From Cytobacillus gottheilii (GTDB taxonomy: Bacteria > Bacillota > Bacilli > Bacillales > Cytobacillaceae): a stretch of DNA of 64,000 bases. The notes under the pieces were generated by a model, which worked only from the letters and a program-made list of their open reading frames with translations, had not been told where the DNA came from and made no database searches. The translations under genes were made by a program, and so were the position numbers. Within the stretch, counting starts at the first letter, position 1, and each line of letters starts with the position of its first letter. The DNA lies in assembly GCF_001636345.1 (NCBI RefSeq), contig NZ_KV440945.1:3615354-3679353 (forward strand), given 5' to 3'. Positions 8,511-16,817 of the stretch are shown piece after piece.

Positions 8511-8670
8511 ACATAAAGAAATCATAAAAAAAAGCGGAAGGCGCTCGCCCAGGGACGACAAGCTTAAGACTAGCTGGCATAAAGGTTGTTCTTTAACCTT
8601 AGGACAGATTGGCTTAAGACCTCGAGTCCCTAGGGCCTGGAGCTAGACATAAAGAAATGTGGAAGGCGCT
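8511..8670. repeat. Imperfect inverted-repeat element flanked by a 12-bp direct repeat
   Basis: A GC-richer segment (8536-8646) with a complex fold sits between the ATPase and response-regulator genes. It contains AAGGTT-N7-AACCTT at its centre and imperfect outer arms built on CTTAAGAC and AGGGAC/GTCCCT. It is bracketed by exact direct repeats ACATAAAGAAAT at 8511-8522 and 8647-8658, and GGAAGGCGCT at 8536 and 8661. The layout fits a small inserted repeat (MITE- or REP-like) in the operon. Confidence 0.6.
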
Positions 8671-8686
8671 TTTTCAGTCTTTCAAG

Positions 8687-9367
8687 TTAAACAAACATGA
8701 ATCCAACTCCCCAAACGGTTTTAATATATTCTGTATCCGTCACTTCCGCTATTTTCTTGCGCAGGTTCGAAACGTGAACGCTGACAGTATTATCGTCGCC
8801 ATAGTAGGTCCCTTTCCAGATACTTTCGTAAATCTCTTTTTTGGAAAGAGCACGCTCTGGATTATTCACGAAAAATGTTAAAAGATCAAATTCAGCATTC
8901 GTAAGCTGCATTTCCTTTTCATTTAATGTTACCAATCTTTTTTCTGTATGAATTTTAAGCTCGCGCCAATCCATTTCCGCTGATTTCTGCGGATAAATTC
9001 CAGCCTTTCTTAATTGAACCTCAATTCGAGCCATCACTTCATCCTGATTAAATGGCTTCGTTATGTAATCATCTGCACCCATTTTCAAGACTTTCACTTT
9101 ATCCTCAACATCAACTTTTGCAGAAATGATGATAATCGGAATGGAACTCTCCCCTCTGATCTCCGTTAACAGCTCCTCGCCGCTTTTGCCTGGCAGCATC
9201 AAATCGAGCAATATTAAATCGAAGGAATTATTCTGCAGCTGCAGCAGTCCCTCAGTTCCAGAGTACGCCGCCACCGGCACCATTTGTGATTTTTTCAAAA
9301 TCACACTCAGGAGCCTGCTGATCTCCTGATCGTCTTCAATTATTAAGATTCTTTTGCCTGCGTTCAT
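8687..9367 (-). CDS. OmpR/PhoB-family response regulator
   Basis: The 226-residue protein has a receiver domain (acidic pocket IEDD near residue 12, phospho-Asp in DLILLDLMLPG, conserved Lys in DYITKPF) and a C-terminal winged helix (residues 130-226, VSVHVSNLRKKI, WGVGFMF). It is the first gene of the leftward ABC/kinase set and the partner of the kinase at 5846-6766. A gap of about 246 bp containing an inserted repeat separates it from the ATPase gene, so part of the set may have its own promoter. Confidence 0.9.
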   Translation of the reverse strand: MNAGKRILIIEDDQEISRLLSVILKKSQMVPVAAYSGTEGLLQLQNNSFDLILLDLMLPGKSGEELLTEIRGESSIPIIIISAKVDVEDKVKVLKMGADDYITKPFNQDEVMARIEVQLRKAGIYPQKSAEMDWRELKIHTEKRLVTLNEKEMQLTNAEFDLLTFFVNNPERALSKKEIYESIWKGTYYGDDNTVSVHVSNLRKKIAEVTDTEYIKTVWGVGFMFV

Positions 9368-9504
9368 TTGATCACGCCTTTTTGGATAGCTTTTATATGT
9401 AACTTCTTTGAGTTTAACTATTTTGTGTTATTTAGAGAATAGTAACTATGGAAAAACAAGATTGATCTATCAATTTCATATTAATATATTAAAGCTTTTT
9501 TTAG

Positions 9505-9975
9505 ATCAAGACATATTTTCCCTTTTTCTGGATTATAGAGGGGTGTTTCTCCCTTAATCAAGACACACTTTCTCTTTTTCTGGATTTCAGAGGGGTGTTT
9601 CTCGGCTTAATCAAGACTCTTTTTCCCTTTTTCTGGATTTCAGAGGGGTGTTTCTCCCTTAATCAAGACATGTTTTCCCTTTTTCTGGATTTCAGAGGGG
9701 TGTTTCTCCCTTTATCAAGACACATTTTCCCTTTTTCTGGATTATAGAGGGGTGTTTCTCCCTTTATCAAGACTCATTTTCCCTTTATCTGGATTATAGA
9801 GGGGTGTTTCTCCCTTTATCAAGACTCGTTTTTCCTTTTTCTGGATTTCAAAGGGGTGTTTCTCCCTTAATCAAGACTCGTTTTCCCTTTTTCTGGATTT
9901 CAAAGGGGTGTTTCTCCCTTAATCGCGACACGTTTTTTTATCTTGATTATAGAGCGGTGTTTCCTCCTTATTCAT
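9505..9975. repeat. Nine tandem copies of a 52-bp repeat
   Basis: The segment ATCAAGAC recurs at 9505, 9557, 9610, 9662, 9714, 9766, 9818 and 9870, with a diverged ATCGCGAC at 9922, giving a period of 52 (once 53). Each unit continues with a pyrimidine-rich TTTTCCCTTTTTCTGGAT, then a variable TTATAG/TTCAGA/TTCAAA, then GGGGTGTTTCTCCCTT. The last unit is degenerate. Units are about 90% alike, so the array is recent or homogenised. No long ORF on either strand explains it. It lies between a response-regulator gene and a small zinc-ribbon gene, both leftward. Confidence 0.9.
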
Positions 9976-10104
9976 TATACTCATCAGCTAAGCTCCCATT
10001 TTAATTCACTATCAATCCTCAATTTCAATTACTATATCACAAATTTTCTGTTATTTACTGTAGATAGCTTTCCTTGTGCTAACAAATGTAAATTTTTAAC
10101 AAAT

Positions 10105-10153
10105 AAAAAAAGCACCACTTCTTTTTTCAAAGAAACTGGTACTTCGTTTTCAC
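10105..10153 (-). terminator. Intrinsic terminator of the small zinc-ribbon gene
   Basis: Reading leftwards, AAGTACCAGTTTCTTT pairs with AAAGAAGTGGTGCTTT around a short A-rich loop and runs into TTTTTTTATTT, seven bases after the stop at 10160. Confidence 0.85.
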
Positions 10154-10159
10154 AGATAT

Positions 10160-10375
10160 CTAGCGTGACTCTTTAGGCGGCTGACACGTTTCACACTTGC
10201 GCTGGTGGTTATTTTTAAATTTCGTAAATGTTTTTTCAAATTGGCTCCCACAGGCACATTGAAATTGAAGCTTTTGCGAAAAACCATGATATTCCGTCGT
10301 CAGCAGCTTACTTTCTGAATTTTTCTCAACAAATTCTTTAATTTTACTAATAGTCCATCGTTTATTCATTTTCAT
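10160..10375 (-). CDS. Small zinc-ribbon-like hypothetical protein
   Basis: The 71-residue basic protein has two Cys pairs, CACG (about 41-44) and CETC (about 61-64), spaced to bind one zinc in a ribbon. The segment between them (SQFEKTFTKFKNNHQRK) is typical of nucleic-acid-binding ribbons. It is a stand-alone gene with its own terminator. I do not recognise a named family; DNA or RNA binding is only a suggestion. Confidence 0.65.
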   Translation of the reverse strand: MKMNKRWTISKIKEFVEKNSESKLLTTEYHGFSQKLQFQCACGSQFEKTFTKFKNNHQRKCETCQPPKESR

Positions 10376-10692
10376 ACACCTCTATAGTTGATCGTTATGC
10401 GGAAGCTTTTAATGGTATCCGTATAAGGAAAAGTCTTAATCTTATTAAGCTCCTCATTATAACATGTGCGGTCATACAATTAAACAGATGGGAGAAGCTT
10501 ATACATCAAACCTTCATCTTACAGTGCAAAATTCTACGATCAGAAGCTGCTCTAAATATAATCCATTATTTGATTATGTACATGAGGTTCAGCTGGCATT
10601 GCCTCTAATCGTAAATAATCTATGAATGAATTTCCATTCCCTTAAACAAACTAACCTTATATCTAAAAAGGTTGAGTGGAGTTGAGTAGCCG
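10376..10692. other. Intergenic region without a confident gene
   Basis: These 317 bp separate divergent genes. A 53-codon ATG frame at 10464-10625 exists but has no ribosome site and no recognisable motif, so it is not called. No terminator hairpin is seen. A GTGGAG at 10675-10680 may serve as the ribosome site for the TTG-start gene that follows. Confidence 0.5.
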
Positions 10693-11166
10693 TTGCAAAT
10701 TGGAAAATTTGAATCGATTATGTGGAGTATTGCCTTTCCGGGGTTTAGTCAACTATTAACTGGCCATTATATTAAAGGAATCTTTTTTGTTCTTTCAGAA
10801 GTCATTATAAATATGAACAGCAATTTCAATCTTGCTATCATGTTTAGCTTTATTGGAGAGTTTGATCGTGCATATTCTGTTACAGATTTTCAATGGCTTT
10901 TATTTTATGCCTGTTTATACTTTTTTGCGATGTGGGATGGCTACAGAACGGCGATGCCTCCTGAAGAAAAGTTATCTTTTCTCCCATTCGTTTTCTCTGC
11001 CTATTTTGTAACAGTAGGAGTTTTTTATTGCACGAAATTTAAATTATTCGGCACTTTAATTGGTCCTGTATTTATTCCGATGCTCTTTGTGATCCCTGGT
11101 TTAGTGATTGGATTTACGCTGAGGGCAATTATTCTAAAGGTATCCCAAAGAAGAAGTTTTGTCTGA
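10693..11166 (+). CDS. Hypothetical membrane protein (TM2-like), TTG start
   Basis: The 157-residue product has about four hydrophobic segments. Its start, MQIGKFESIMWSIAFPGFSQ followed by LLTGHYIKG, resembles small Bacillus membrane proteins with an N-terminal PGxxQxxxGxxxKG motif like TM2 domains. The first usable codon is TTG 10693; an ATG ten codons later would cut into that motif, so TTG is preferred. It is followed by a bidirectional terminator at 11231. No partner gene or function is apparent. Confidence 0.7.
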   Translation: MQIGKFESIMWSIAFPGFSQLLTGHYIKGIFFVLSEVIINMNSNFNLAIMFSFIGEFDRAYSVTDFQWLLFYACLYFFAMWDGYRTAMPPEEKLSFLPFVFSAYFVTVGVFYCTKFKLFGTLIGPVFIPMLFVIPGLVIGFTLRAIILKVSQRRSFV

Positions 11167-11230
11167 CTTCTTGAGGGTTCTGTCCTGTGAATAGGCATGA
11201 TGATTATGTTTTCCTCCCCCCTTTCCTTAT

Positions 11231-11263
11231 AAAAAAGTGAAATCTAGAATGATTTCACTTTTT
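11231..11263. terminator. Bidirectional terminator
   Basis: AAAAGTGAAATC-N6-GATTTCACTTTTT lies between convergent genes ending at 11166 (+) and 11284 (-), with A and T runs on both sides. Confidence 0.88.
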
Positions 11264-11283
11264 CATATGGAGACCCATTATTT

Positions 11284-12147
11284 TTATGAACCTGCTTTAA
11301 CAAGCTGTTCCAGTGCTTCATTTATTGGAGTAATTGGACGGCCAAGCACTTTTTCAAAATCTTGACTATCCACAGCCAATGATCCGCTGCGAATGCTTTC
11401 CTGTATTCCTACTACAATCGGAATAGCAAAATCAGGTACACCTGCGCCTTTCATAGCTTCTGCATATTGTTCGTCACTCACATGCTGCACAGGGACTTCT
11501 TTTCCTATGACATTCCCAAGCGCAGTTACCAATTCTTCTTGCGTTAAAAGAGGACCAGAAAGTTCATATACTGTATTTTCATGACCGTTCCCAGTAAGTA
11601 CTGCTGCTGCAGCTTCTGCGTAATCCTGCTGCAGTGCCCATCCTACCTTCCCTTCTCCAGCAGATGTTACCCATGGAGTTCCTGCCATTGCACCTTGAAT
11701 ACTTCCCATTTCGTTTTCCAAATACCAGTTGTTGCGTAAGAATGAATAAGGAATGCCTGTTTTTACAATGGCTGCTTCTGTTGCAATATGTGGTGGTGCC
11801 ATTAAGTTTTTGCTTTCGGTTGCATTAGCTAAACTAGTGTATGCAATAAACTTTACTCCTGCCCGTTCAGCCGCTGCAACCGCATTTGCATGCTGCTGGA
11901 TTCTTGTGTCATTATCACCATCAGCTGAAATAATCAGCAATCTGTCAATGCCTTTAAAGGCTTCATCGAGGGTTTCAGGGTGATCAAAATTCCCATGACG
12001 AACTTCCACTCCACGGGTGCGGAATCCTTCTGCTTTTTCAGGATCACGGACACTCACTGCCAGATTGCTTGCAGGTACTGTATTTAATAAAGATTCTACA
12101 ATCTTTGAACCTAATTTTCCTGTTGCTCCAGTAACTAAAATTTTCAT
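11284..12147 (-). CDS. NAD(P)H-binding quinone oxidoreductase-like protein (NmrA/QorB type SDR)
   Basis: The 287-residue atypical short-chain dehydrogenase has the Rossmann motif VTGATGKLGSKI at the N-terminus, NFDHPETLDEAFKGID, and YTSLANA in the region used by QorB/NmrA proteins. Such enzymes reduce quinones with NADPH or act as redox sensors. I start at ATG 12147, eight bases after GGAGG; the longer frame would run through that ribosome site. It is divergent from an Rrf2-type regulator at 12333 with several TTACA/TGTAA half-sites between, so that regulator probably controls it in response to electrophiles or redox stress. Confidence 0.82.
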   Translation of the reverse strand: MKILVTGATGKLGSKIVESLLNTVPASNLAVSVRDPEKAEGFRTRGVEVRHGNFDHPETLDEAFKGIDRLLIISADGDNDTRIQQHANAVAAAERAGVKFIAYTSLANATESKNLMAPPHIATEAAIVKTGIPYSFLRNNWYLENEMGSIQGAMAGTPWVTSAGEGKVGWALQQDYAEAAAAVLTGNGHENTVYELSGPLLTQEELVTALGNVIGKEVPVQHVSDEQYAEAMKGAGVPDFAIPIVVGIQESIRSGSLAVDSQDFEKVLGRPITPINEALEQLVKAGS

Positions 12148-12187
12148 GATCATTGCCTCCAATAGAATTTACTTTGTAACAACCTTG

Positions 12188-12293
12188 ATTACATGTATTC
12201 ATTTTAGTTACATGTAACCGCATTGTCAACAGGTATGATTTTGATTTTAAAAATAATTTAGTATAATAAACTTGTAATTAAGTTTATTACATG
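12188..12293. promoter_or_regulatory. Divergent promoter with TTACATGTAA palindromes (Rrf2 sites)
   Basis: Three related elements occur: ATTACATGTA near 12189-12198, a perfect GTTACATGTAAC at 12207-12218, and TGTAAT-N7-ATTACA at about 12274-12292. A TATAAT at 12262-12267 serves the rightward regulator gene. The repeated TGTAA/TTACA half-sites between the oxidoreductase and the Rrf2 gene make them likely operators of that regulator. Confidence 0.65.
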
Positions 12294-12332
12294 ATAAAAA
12301 TGGATGAATGATAATGAAGGCGGTGACTGAGG

Positions 12333-12770
12333 ATGCCCATCAGTAGCAGATTTGCTGTTGGTATTCATATATTAACTCTAATTGAAATGACAAGAGAAGA
12401 AGGTGTAACCTCTTCTGAATTTATAGCCGCAAGTGTTAACACGAACCCAGCTGTGATCAGAAAAATCATGGGAATGCTCAAAAAAGCTGGTCTGATTGAG
12501 GTCCATCCAGGTATTGCTGGGGCTAAACTTGCAAAAAGCTTATCTGATATTACTCTTTTTGACATTTATAAAGCTGTTGATGTGGTACAGGAGAATGAAT
12601 TGTTCAGCATGCATGAAAGTCCTCTTCCTGATTGTCCTGTCGGCAAAAACATTCAAAATACGATTGAACCATTGTTCACAGCAGCACAGCTGGCAATGGA
12701 AAAGGTATTAAAAAATGTGACGATTGAAGATGTTGTTAGGGACATTGACCGTAAAGAACAGATTCAATAG
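12333..12770 (+). CDS. Rrf2-family transcriptional regulator (YwnA-like)
   Basis: The 145-residue protein starts with SSRFAVGIHILTLIEM and has the Rrf2 winged helix (FIAASVNTNPAVIRKIMGMLKKAGLI). The C-terminal part has only one Cys (PLPDCPVGKNI), not the three that bind an iron-sulfur cluster in IscR or NsrR. It therefore belongs with cluster-free members such as YwnA or CymR. It is divergent from the NmrA-like oxidoreductase and probably represses it through the TTACATGTAA sites. The single Cys could serve as a thiol switch, which is inference. Confidence 0.8.
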   Translation: MPISSRFAVGIHILTLIEMTREEGVTSSEFIAASVNTNPAVIRKIMGMLKKAGLIEVHPGIAGAKLAKSLSDITLFDIYKAVDVVQENELFSMHESPLPDCPVGKNIQNTIEPLFTAAQLAMEKVLKNVTIEDVVRDIDRKEQIQ

Positions 12771-12788
12771 ATTCCAGGTACAAAAACG

Positions 12789-12839
12789 AAAAAGCCGTTG
12801 AACAATACATTGAGTATTCCTGCAACGGCTTCTTTTTTT
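12789..12839. terminator. Bidirectional terminator
   Basis: AAGCCGTTG (12792-12800) pairs with CAACGGCTT (12823-12831), with an inner AATAC/GTATT stem and a T-run after it. It separates the convergent Rrf2 and mneP genes. Confidence 0.88.
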
Positions 12840-12858
12840 ATCTATAGAATTATTTTCT

Positions 12859-13731
12859 TTAGCTATTCGGCTCTATATGAATGTGCACATTATATACACC
12901 ATGCTTATCCATTAGGGTATGTTCGATAATATCTGCGATGTCATGCGCCTTTTTTATGTCTAATGTGGAGTTTACAAGGATTTCAACGTCTACAACTTCA
13001 TTGTTTCCATAGCTTCGTCCTCTTATTTCCTTAATGCCTTTGACACCATCTACATTTAAAATTTCTGTTTTATATACATTCAATTTTTCTTCATCAAATC
13101 CATCAGACAATTCATGTGTCGCATGCTTGAATATGTCCCAAGCTGTTTTGCATATAAGAAGTCCCACAATAAATGCCGTAATGGGATCTAACCAGGGCAT
13201 GTTTAATTGGGAGCCAAATATGCCTATTGCGGTTCCGATACTTACCCATGCATCTGAAATATTGTCTTTCGCGGCTGACATAACAGCGGAACTGTTTATT
13301 TTTTCGGCCAGCTTTTTATTGTAGCGGTACACAAAATACATGACAACCGCGGATACTAAACCTACATATGCTGCTATGATATCGGGTGATTCGCTTTCCC
13401 CTTCAAACACAGAAGTTCCCGCATCGATCAGGACCTGAATTCCAACAGCCATCATAATAAACGATGCAACCATGCTAGCAATGCCTTCACTTTTCCAATG
13501 GCCATATGTATGATTCCCATCTGGCGGTCTTTGTGCAACTCTTAACCCAATTAACACTGCAATCGAAGCAATGATATCTGTTGTATTATTCAATCCATCT
13601 GCTCTTAACGCAGCGGAATCACTCATGTACCCTACTAGAAGCTTGAATATGGAAAGGACAATATAAGCAACTATACTAATAATTGCTCCTCTTTCCCCTA
13701 ATTTCAGATCCTTATATTTTTGTTCTTCCAT
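12859..13731 (-). CDS. mneP: Cation diffusion facilitator, manganese efflux (MneP-like)
   Basis: The 290-residue CDF protein has six predicted membrane helices and a cytoplasmic C-terminal domain (about 205-290) ending VYNVHIHIEPNS. The helix-2 motif ADGLNNTTDIIAS and helix-5 AAKDNISDAWVSIG form the transport site; the Asn/Asp pattern rather than HxxxD fits the manganese branch. Overall it closely resembles B. subtilis MneP (YdfM). It would export Mn(II) using the proton gradient. This is of interest because a manganese-oxidase operon lies 40 kb away. No MntR box was found by eye. Confidence 0.85.
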   Translation of the reverse strand: MEEQKYKDLKLGERGAIISIVAYIVLSIFKLLVGYMSDSAALRADGLNNTTDIIASIAVLIGLRVAQRPPDGNHTYGHWKSEGIASMVASFIMMAVGIQVLIDAGTSVFEGESESPDIIAAYVGLVSAVVMYFVYRYNKKLAEKINSSAVMSAAKDNISDAWVSIGTAIGIFGSQLNMPWLDPITAFIVGLLICKTAWDIFKHATHELSDGFDEEKLNVYKTEILNVDGVKGIKEIRGRSYGNNEVVDVEILVNSTLDIKKAHDIADIIEHTLMDKHGVYNVHIHIEPNS

Positions 13732-14164
13732 TCAATCAACTCCCTGTCAACCATCGAACTATATAGTAACAAGCCATGATCGTGTGGGTCTAGAGAAACC
13801 TTTTTGACCGTTTATATAAAAGATAGAAGGGGGTAACTAAGTTGGTTGAGGTCAAAATTTCTTGCTTAGGCTGATTTATTTTAATAGATTCAACTATGAT
13901 TGGGATTGTGGGTTATAGGGACAGGTTCCTCGACCCATTGTTGGGTTTCAGGAACAGGTTCCTCGATTCCAATCATTTAGAATCTGGCAATACGCCGGCC
14001 TAACTCCATCACTAACAGAAACAAAAAATCTGGTAAAATATCCTAATTATTTAATACATACCAAAGAAATAAATTAACCTGATTACCCTTGCGAAAATAA
14101 GGGAAGTAAAAGTTATAAGTTTCAATTTTATTAAAAATCACTTACATCAGGAGGAATTTTTAAT
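13732..14164. other. Intergenic region with two GGTTCCTCGA repeat copies
   Basis: No gene is seen in these 433 bp. Two copies of the dispersed motif lie at 13918-13938 (GGGACAGGTTCCTCGACCC) and 13946-13966 (AGGAACAGGTTCCTCGAT). The first is the reverse complement of the type seen at 5828. The right part contains the promoter and CAGGAGG ribosome site of the dehydrogenase at 14165. Confidence 0.6.
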
Positions 14165-15304
14165 ATGAAAGCTGTTACTTTCCAAGGTGCAAAAGATATT
14201 CAGGTTAAAGAGGTAGCGAATCCAAAGATTGAAAAAAGTGATGACCTCGTTATTCGAGTAACTTCTACAGCTATTTGCGGTTCAGATCTTCATATTTATC
14301 AAGGAGCTCTTCCGGCATCCAAAGATTATGTGATTGGTCATGAGCCGATGGGAATTGTTGAAGAAGTAGGACCGAGTGTGGAGAAAGTGAAAAAAGGCGA
14401 TCGTGTCGTACTTCCTTTTAATATCTCCTGTGGTCACTGCCACTATTGTGCCAATGATATGGAAAGTCAGTGTGACAACTCCAACACAAATCCACATGTG
14501 GATACTGGCGGTTACTTTGGATTTACAGAACGATATGGAGGCTATCAAGGCGGACAAGCCGAATTGCTCCGTGTGCCATTCGGTAACTTTGTGCCCTTTG
14601 TGATCCCTGAATCGGTTGAGCTTGAAGATGAGTCCCTGCTCTTTATGTCGGATGTATTACCGACAGCTTATTGGAGTGTTGAAAGCGGCGGAGTGAAAAA
14701 AGGAGATACAGTCGTTGTTTTAGGCTGTGGTCCAATCGGCTTAATGACGCAAAAATTTGCCTGGATGAAAGGCGCGAAACGTGTCATTGCTGTGGATAAC
14801 GTAGCGTATCGCTTAAATCATGCCAAGAAAATGAACCAAGTCGAAGTCATCAACTTTGATGATCATGAGGATACTGGTGCATATATTGCGGAAATCACAA
14901 AAGGCGGAGCAGATGTGGTCATTGATTGTGTCGGAATGGATGGCAAAAAGAATCCACTGGAAGTTGTTGAGCAAAAATTAAAACTTTCAGGCGGTACAAC
15001 TAGTGCGATTCGAATTGGAATGAAGGCCATTAAAAAGTTTGGCACCTTACAGGTTACGGGTGTATATGGTTCCATGTACAACCATTTCCCGCTCGGCAAT
15101 CTGTTTGAAAGAAACATCACCCTTAAAATGGGACAGGCCCCTGTCATTCACTACATGCCAATGCTATTTGACATGATAAAGGAAGGCAAGATTGACCCGA
15201 CTGAAATCATTACGCATAATCTTCCATTACACATGGCCAGTGAAGCATATAAAACATTTAATGATCATGAAGATGAGTGTATTAAAGTGGTGCTGAAGCC
15301 TTAA
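14165..15304 (+). CDS. Zinc-dependent alcohol dehydrogenase (AdhB/formaldehyde dehydrogenase-like)
   Basis: The 379-residue medium-chain dehydrogenase has catalytic zinc ligands in TAICGSDLHIYQG and GHEPMGIVEEVG. The structural-zinc Cys cluster is NISCGHCHYCANDMESQC, and the NAD-binding VLGCGPIGLM lies at about 187. The longer catalytic insert (NPHVDTGGYFGFTERYGGYQGG) and C-terminal half resemble glutathione-independent formaldehyde dehydrogenases and B. subtilis AdhB. A GGAGG site precedes the ATG and a terminator follows. It stands alone; the physiological aldehyde or alcohol is unknown. Confidence 0.85.
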   Translation: MKAVTFQGAKDIQVKEVANPKIEKSDDLVIRVTSTAICGSDLHIYQGALPASKDYVIGHEPMGIVEEVGPSVEKVKKGDRVVLPFNISCGHCHYCANDMESQCDNSNTNPHVDTGGYFGFTERYGGYQGGQAELLRVPFGNFVPFVIPESVELEDESLLFMSDVLPTAYWSVESGGVKKGDTVVVLGCGPIGLMTQKFAWMKGAKRVIAVDNVAYRLNHAKKMNQVEVINFDDHEDTGAYIAEITKGGADVVIDCVGMDGKKNPLEVVEQKLKLSGGTTSAIRIGMKAIKKFGTLQVTGVYGSMYNHFPLGNLFERNITLKMGQAPVIHYMPMLFDMIKEGKIDPTEIITHNLPLHMASEAYKTFNDHEDECIKVVLKP

Positions 15305-15391
15305 CTTGTTTTTATATTCAAGTATGTTTGTTCCAAATGCGATGCAGATTACCCTTTCTCCCTATTTCTCACATGATAAAGTTTTCGAAGA

Positions 15392-15436
15392 TTAAGTGCC
15401 TTGCTACGTTTATTGCAGCAAGGCGCTTTACTCTTT
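15392..15436 (+). terminator. Intrinsic terminator after the alcohol dehydrogenase
   Basis: AAGTGCCTTGCT (15394-15405) pairs with AGCAAGGCGCTT (15417-15428), followed by TACTCTTT. One G-T type mismatch in the stem. Confidence 0.75.
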
Positions 15437-15512
15437 GAATACTATCTATACATTTAAATAATTCATTTTGTTGTAGATTCTTATTCAGCTAGAACACGAT
15501 TTTTTCTCACAT

Positions 15513-16166
15513 TCAGATTGGCGGTACATAAATATTTAAGAAAACAGGGACTGTCATAATTCCTATATTCACTAAAAAGTGGGAAAATATTGCCCACCTT
15601 AAACTCCCAGTTTTATAATAGATTACTGACCATACAATCCCTAATAAAAATAATGTAATAAACACATGATAATGGCTATTTGCAATTGAGAATACACCCC
15701 ACATCAATGGGTGACTAAGGATAAAAAATAAAGTAGAGTAACCCACACTTATCCATTTAGGAAGCCACTCCACTGCAGCATCTAGTAAAAGCCCTCGCCA
15801 ATAAAGCTCTTCAAACCAAGGGTTAACGAGAGCGAATGCTATCCAAAGAACAATAATAAGAGCAGAATCAAATAAATGATAGTTCATCATTAAAACTGAC
15901 ATGGGAAACAAACCAAATATTAAAGCCAAACTAATGGATAATTTTGAGGGCTTCGATTTTTCCAACCAATCTTTAACTCTTTTATCTCCCTTGAAATTGA
16001 CTATACATAACGTAAGGGAAGTCCAATAAACGAGGGCCAGTGGAATCCATGCCCATTCATCTAAGAAACTAGAAAAAAAAGTTGCTGTTACATATCCAAT
16101 TATAATGATTAGTGGAGGCGATAACAGAACGGCTATTCTCTTCATTTTACTAATTTCTAAAGTCAT
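15513..16166 (-). CDS. CPBP-family intramembrane metalloprotease (CAAX/Abi)
   Basis: The 217-residue membrane protein has about seven hydrophobic segments. The glutamate-protease motifs are PWFEELYWRGLLLDA (EExxxR), FILSHPLMWGVF (FxxxH) and FSHFLVNIGI (HxxxN-like), in the order expected of CPBP proteases, which cleave substrates in the membrane. Its start is 1 bp from the stop of the TetR gene upstream, so the two form a leftward operon under the TetR operator at 16798. The target peptide is unknown. Confidence 0.82.
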   Translation of the reverse strand: MTLEISKMKRIAVLLSPPLIIIIGYVTATFFSSFLDEWAWIPLALVYWTSLTLCIVNFKGDKRVKDWLEKSKPSKLSISLALIFGLFPMSVLMMNYHLFDSALIIVLWIAFALVNPWFEELYWRGLLLDAAVEWLPKWISVGYSTLFFILSHPLMWGVFSIANSHYHVFITLFLLGIVWSVIYYKTGSLRWAIFSHFLVNIGIMTVPVFLNIYVPPI

Positions 16167-16167
16167 A

Positions 16168-16782
16168 TTAGTAAACCTCGCCTCTATTCAAAAATATATT
16201 TAACAGTATACTAGCTTCAGGTATAGGGCATTCATTCCATTGAATTTTGTTTATGGCTAACCCTTGAATAAATGCATAATAAGCTACTGCTAATTTAACG
16301 GGATCTTCTTTAATAATCTCACCCTTATTTTGTCCCTCTATTATGATAGGAATCGTCGCTGACACAGGAGAGTTAGCATTGCCACCCATTAAATACTCTT
16401 TAACTTCATCAGGAACTGAATCGGATGTACTTGCCTGAATCATGATTAAGTAAAGATAGATCCCATCTCCAGATGAAATATTATTTAAAATCGTTTCTGT
16501 CATCCATTTTAATTTTTGAATAGGAGTTCCTTTATATAGCTTTGCTTCATTTACAACCTCTAGTGAGCTTTCAGTAGCTGTTTTAACTAATGTAGCAAAG
16601 ATTTGTTCTTTAGATTCAAAATAATGATAAACAAGTCCATAGCTTAACTTAGCTTCCTTAGCTATATCACTAACTTTTGCAGCCACCATTCCTCTACGAG
16701 CAAACACTTTAGCTGCAGCACTTAATATTTGTGTTTTTCTTGCATCTCTAATCTCTAAATTTTTATTATTGTCTCTCGGCAT
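16168..16782 (-). CDS. TetR/AcrR-family transcriptional regulator
   Basis: The 204-residue protein has a standard TetR N-terminus (residues 15-62: RKTQILSAAAKVFARRGMV, VSDIAKEAKLSYGLVYHYFESKEQIF) and an all-helical ligand domain. ATG 16782 follows an AGGAGG site. An almost perfect palindrome directly upstream (16798-16817) is the likely operator. It is co-transcribed with the CPBP protease and probably autoregulates the pair; the ligand is unknown. Confidence 0.88.
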   Translation of the reverse strand: MPRDNNKNLEIRDARKTQILSAAAKVFARRGMVAAKVSDIAKEAKLSYGLVYHYFESKEQIFATLVKTATESSLEVVNEAKLYKGTPIQKLKWMTETILNNISSGDGIYLYLIMIQASTSDSVPDEVKEYLMGGNANSPVSATIPIIIEGQNKGEIIKEDPVKLAVAYYAFIQGLAINKIQWNECPIPEASILLNIFLNRGEVY

Positions 16783-16797
16783 TTATAAACCTCCTTT

Positions 16798-16817
16798 TTG
16801 ATTGATTAATCAGTCAA
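16798..16817 (-). promoter_or_regulatory. TetR-type operator
   Basis: TTGATTGATTAATCAGTCAA is a 20-bp palindrome with one mismatch, located 15 bp upstream of the TetR gene's start. Size and symmetry fit a TetR-family site. Confidence 0.72.

Noticed and set aside
9505..9975. Tandem 52-bp units considered as a CRISPR array
   Set aside because: The whole 52-bp unit is repeated; there are no unique spacers and no cas genes nearby.
10464..10625. 53-codon rightward ORF starting MCGHTIKQMGEAY
   Set aside because: No ribosome site and no recognisable motif; left as intergenic.
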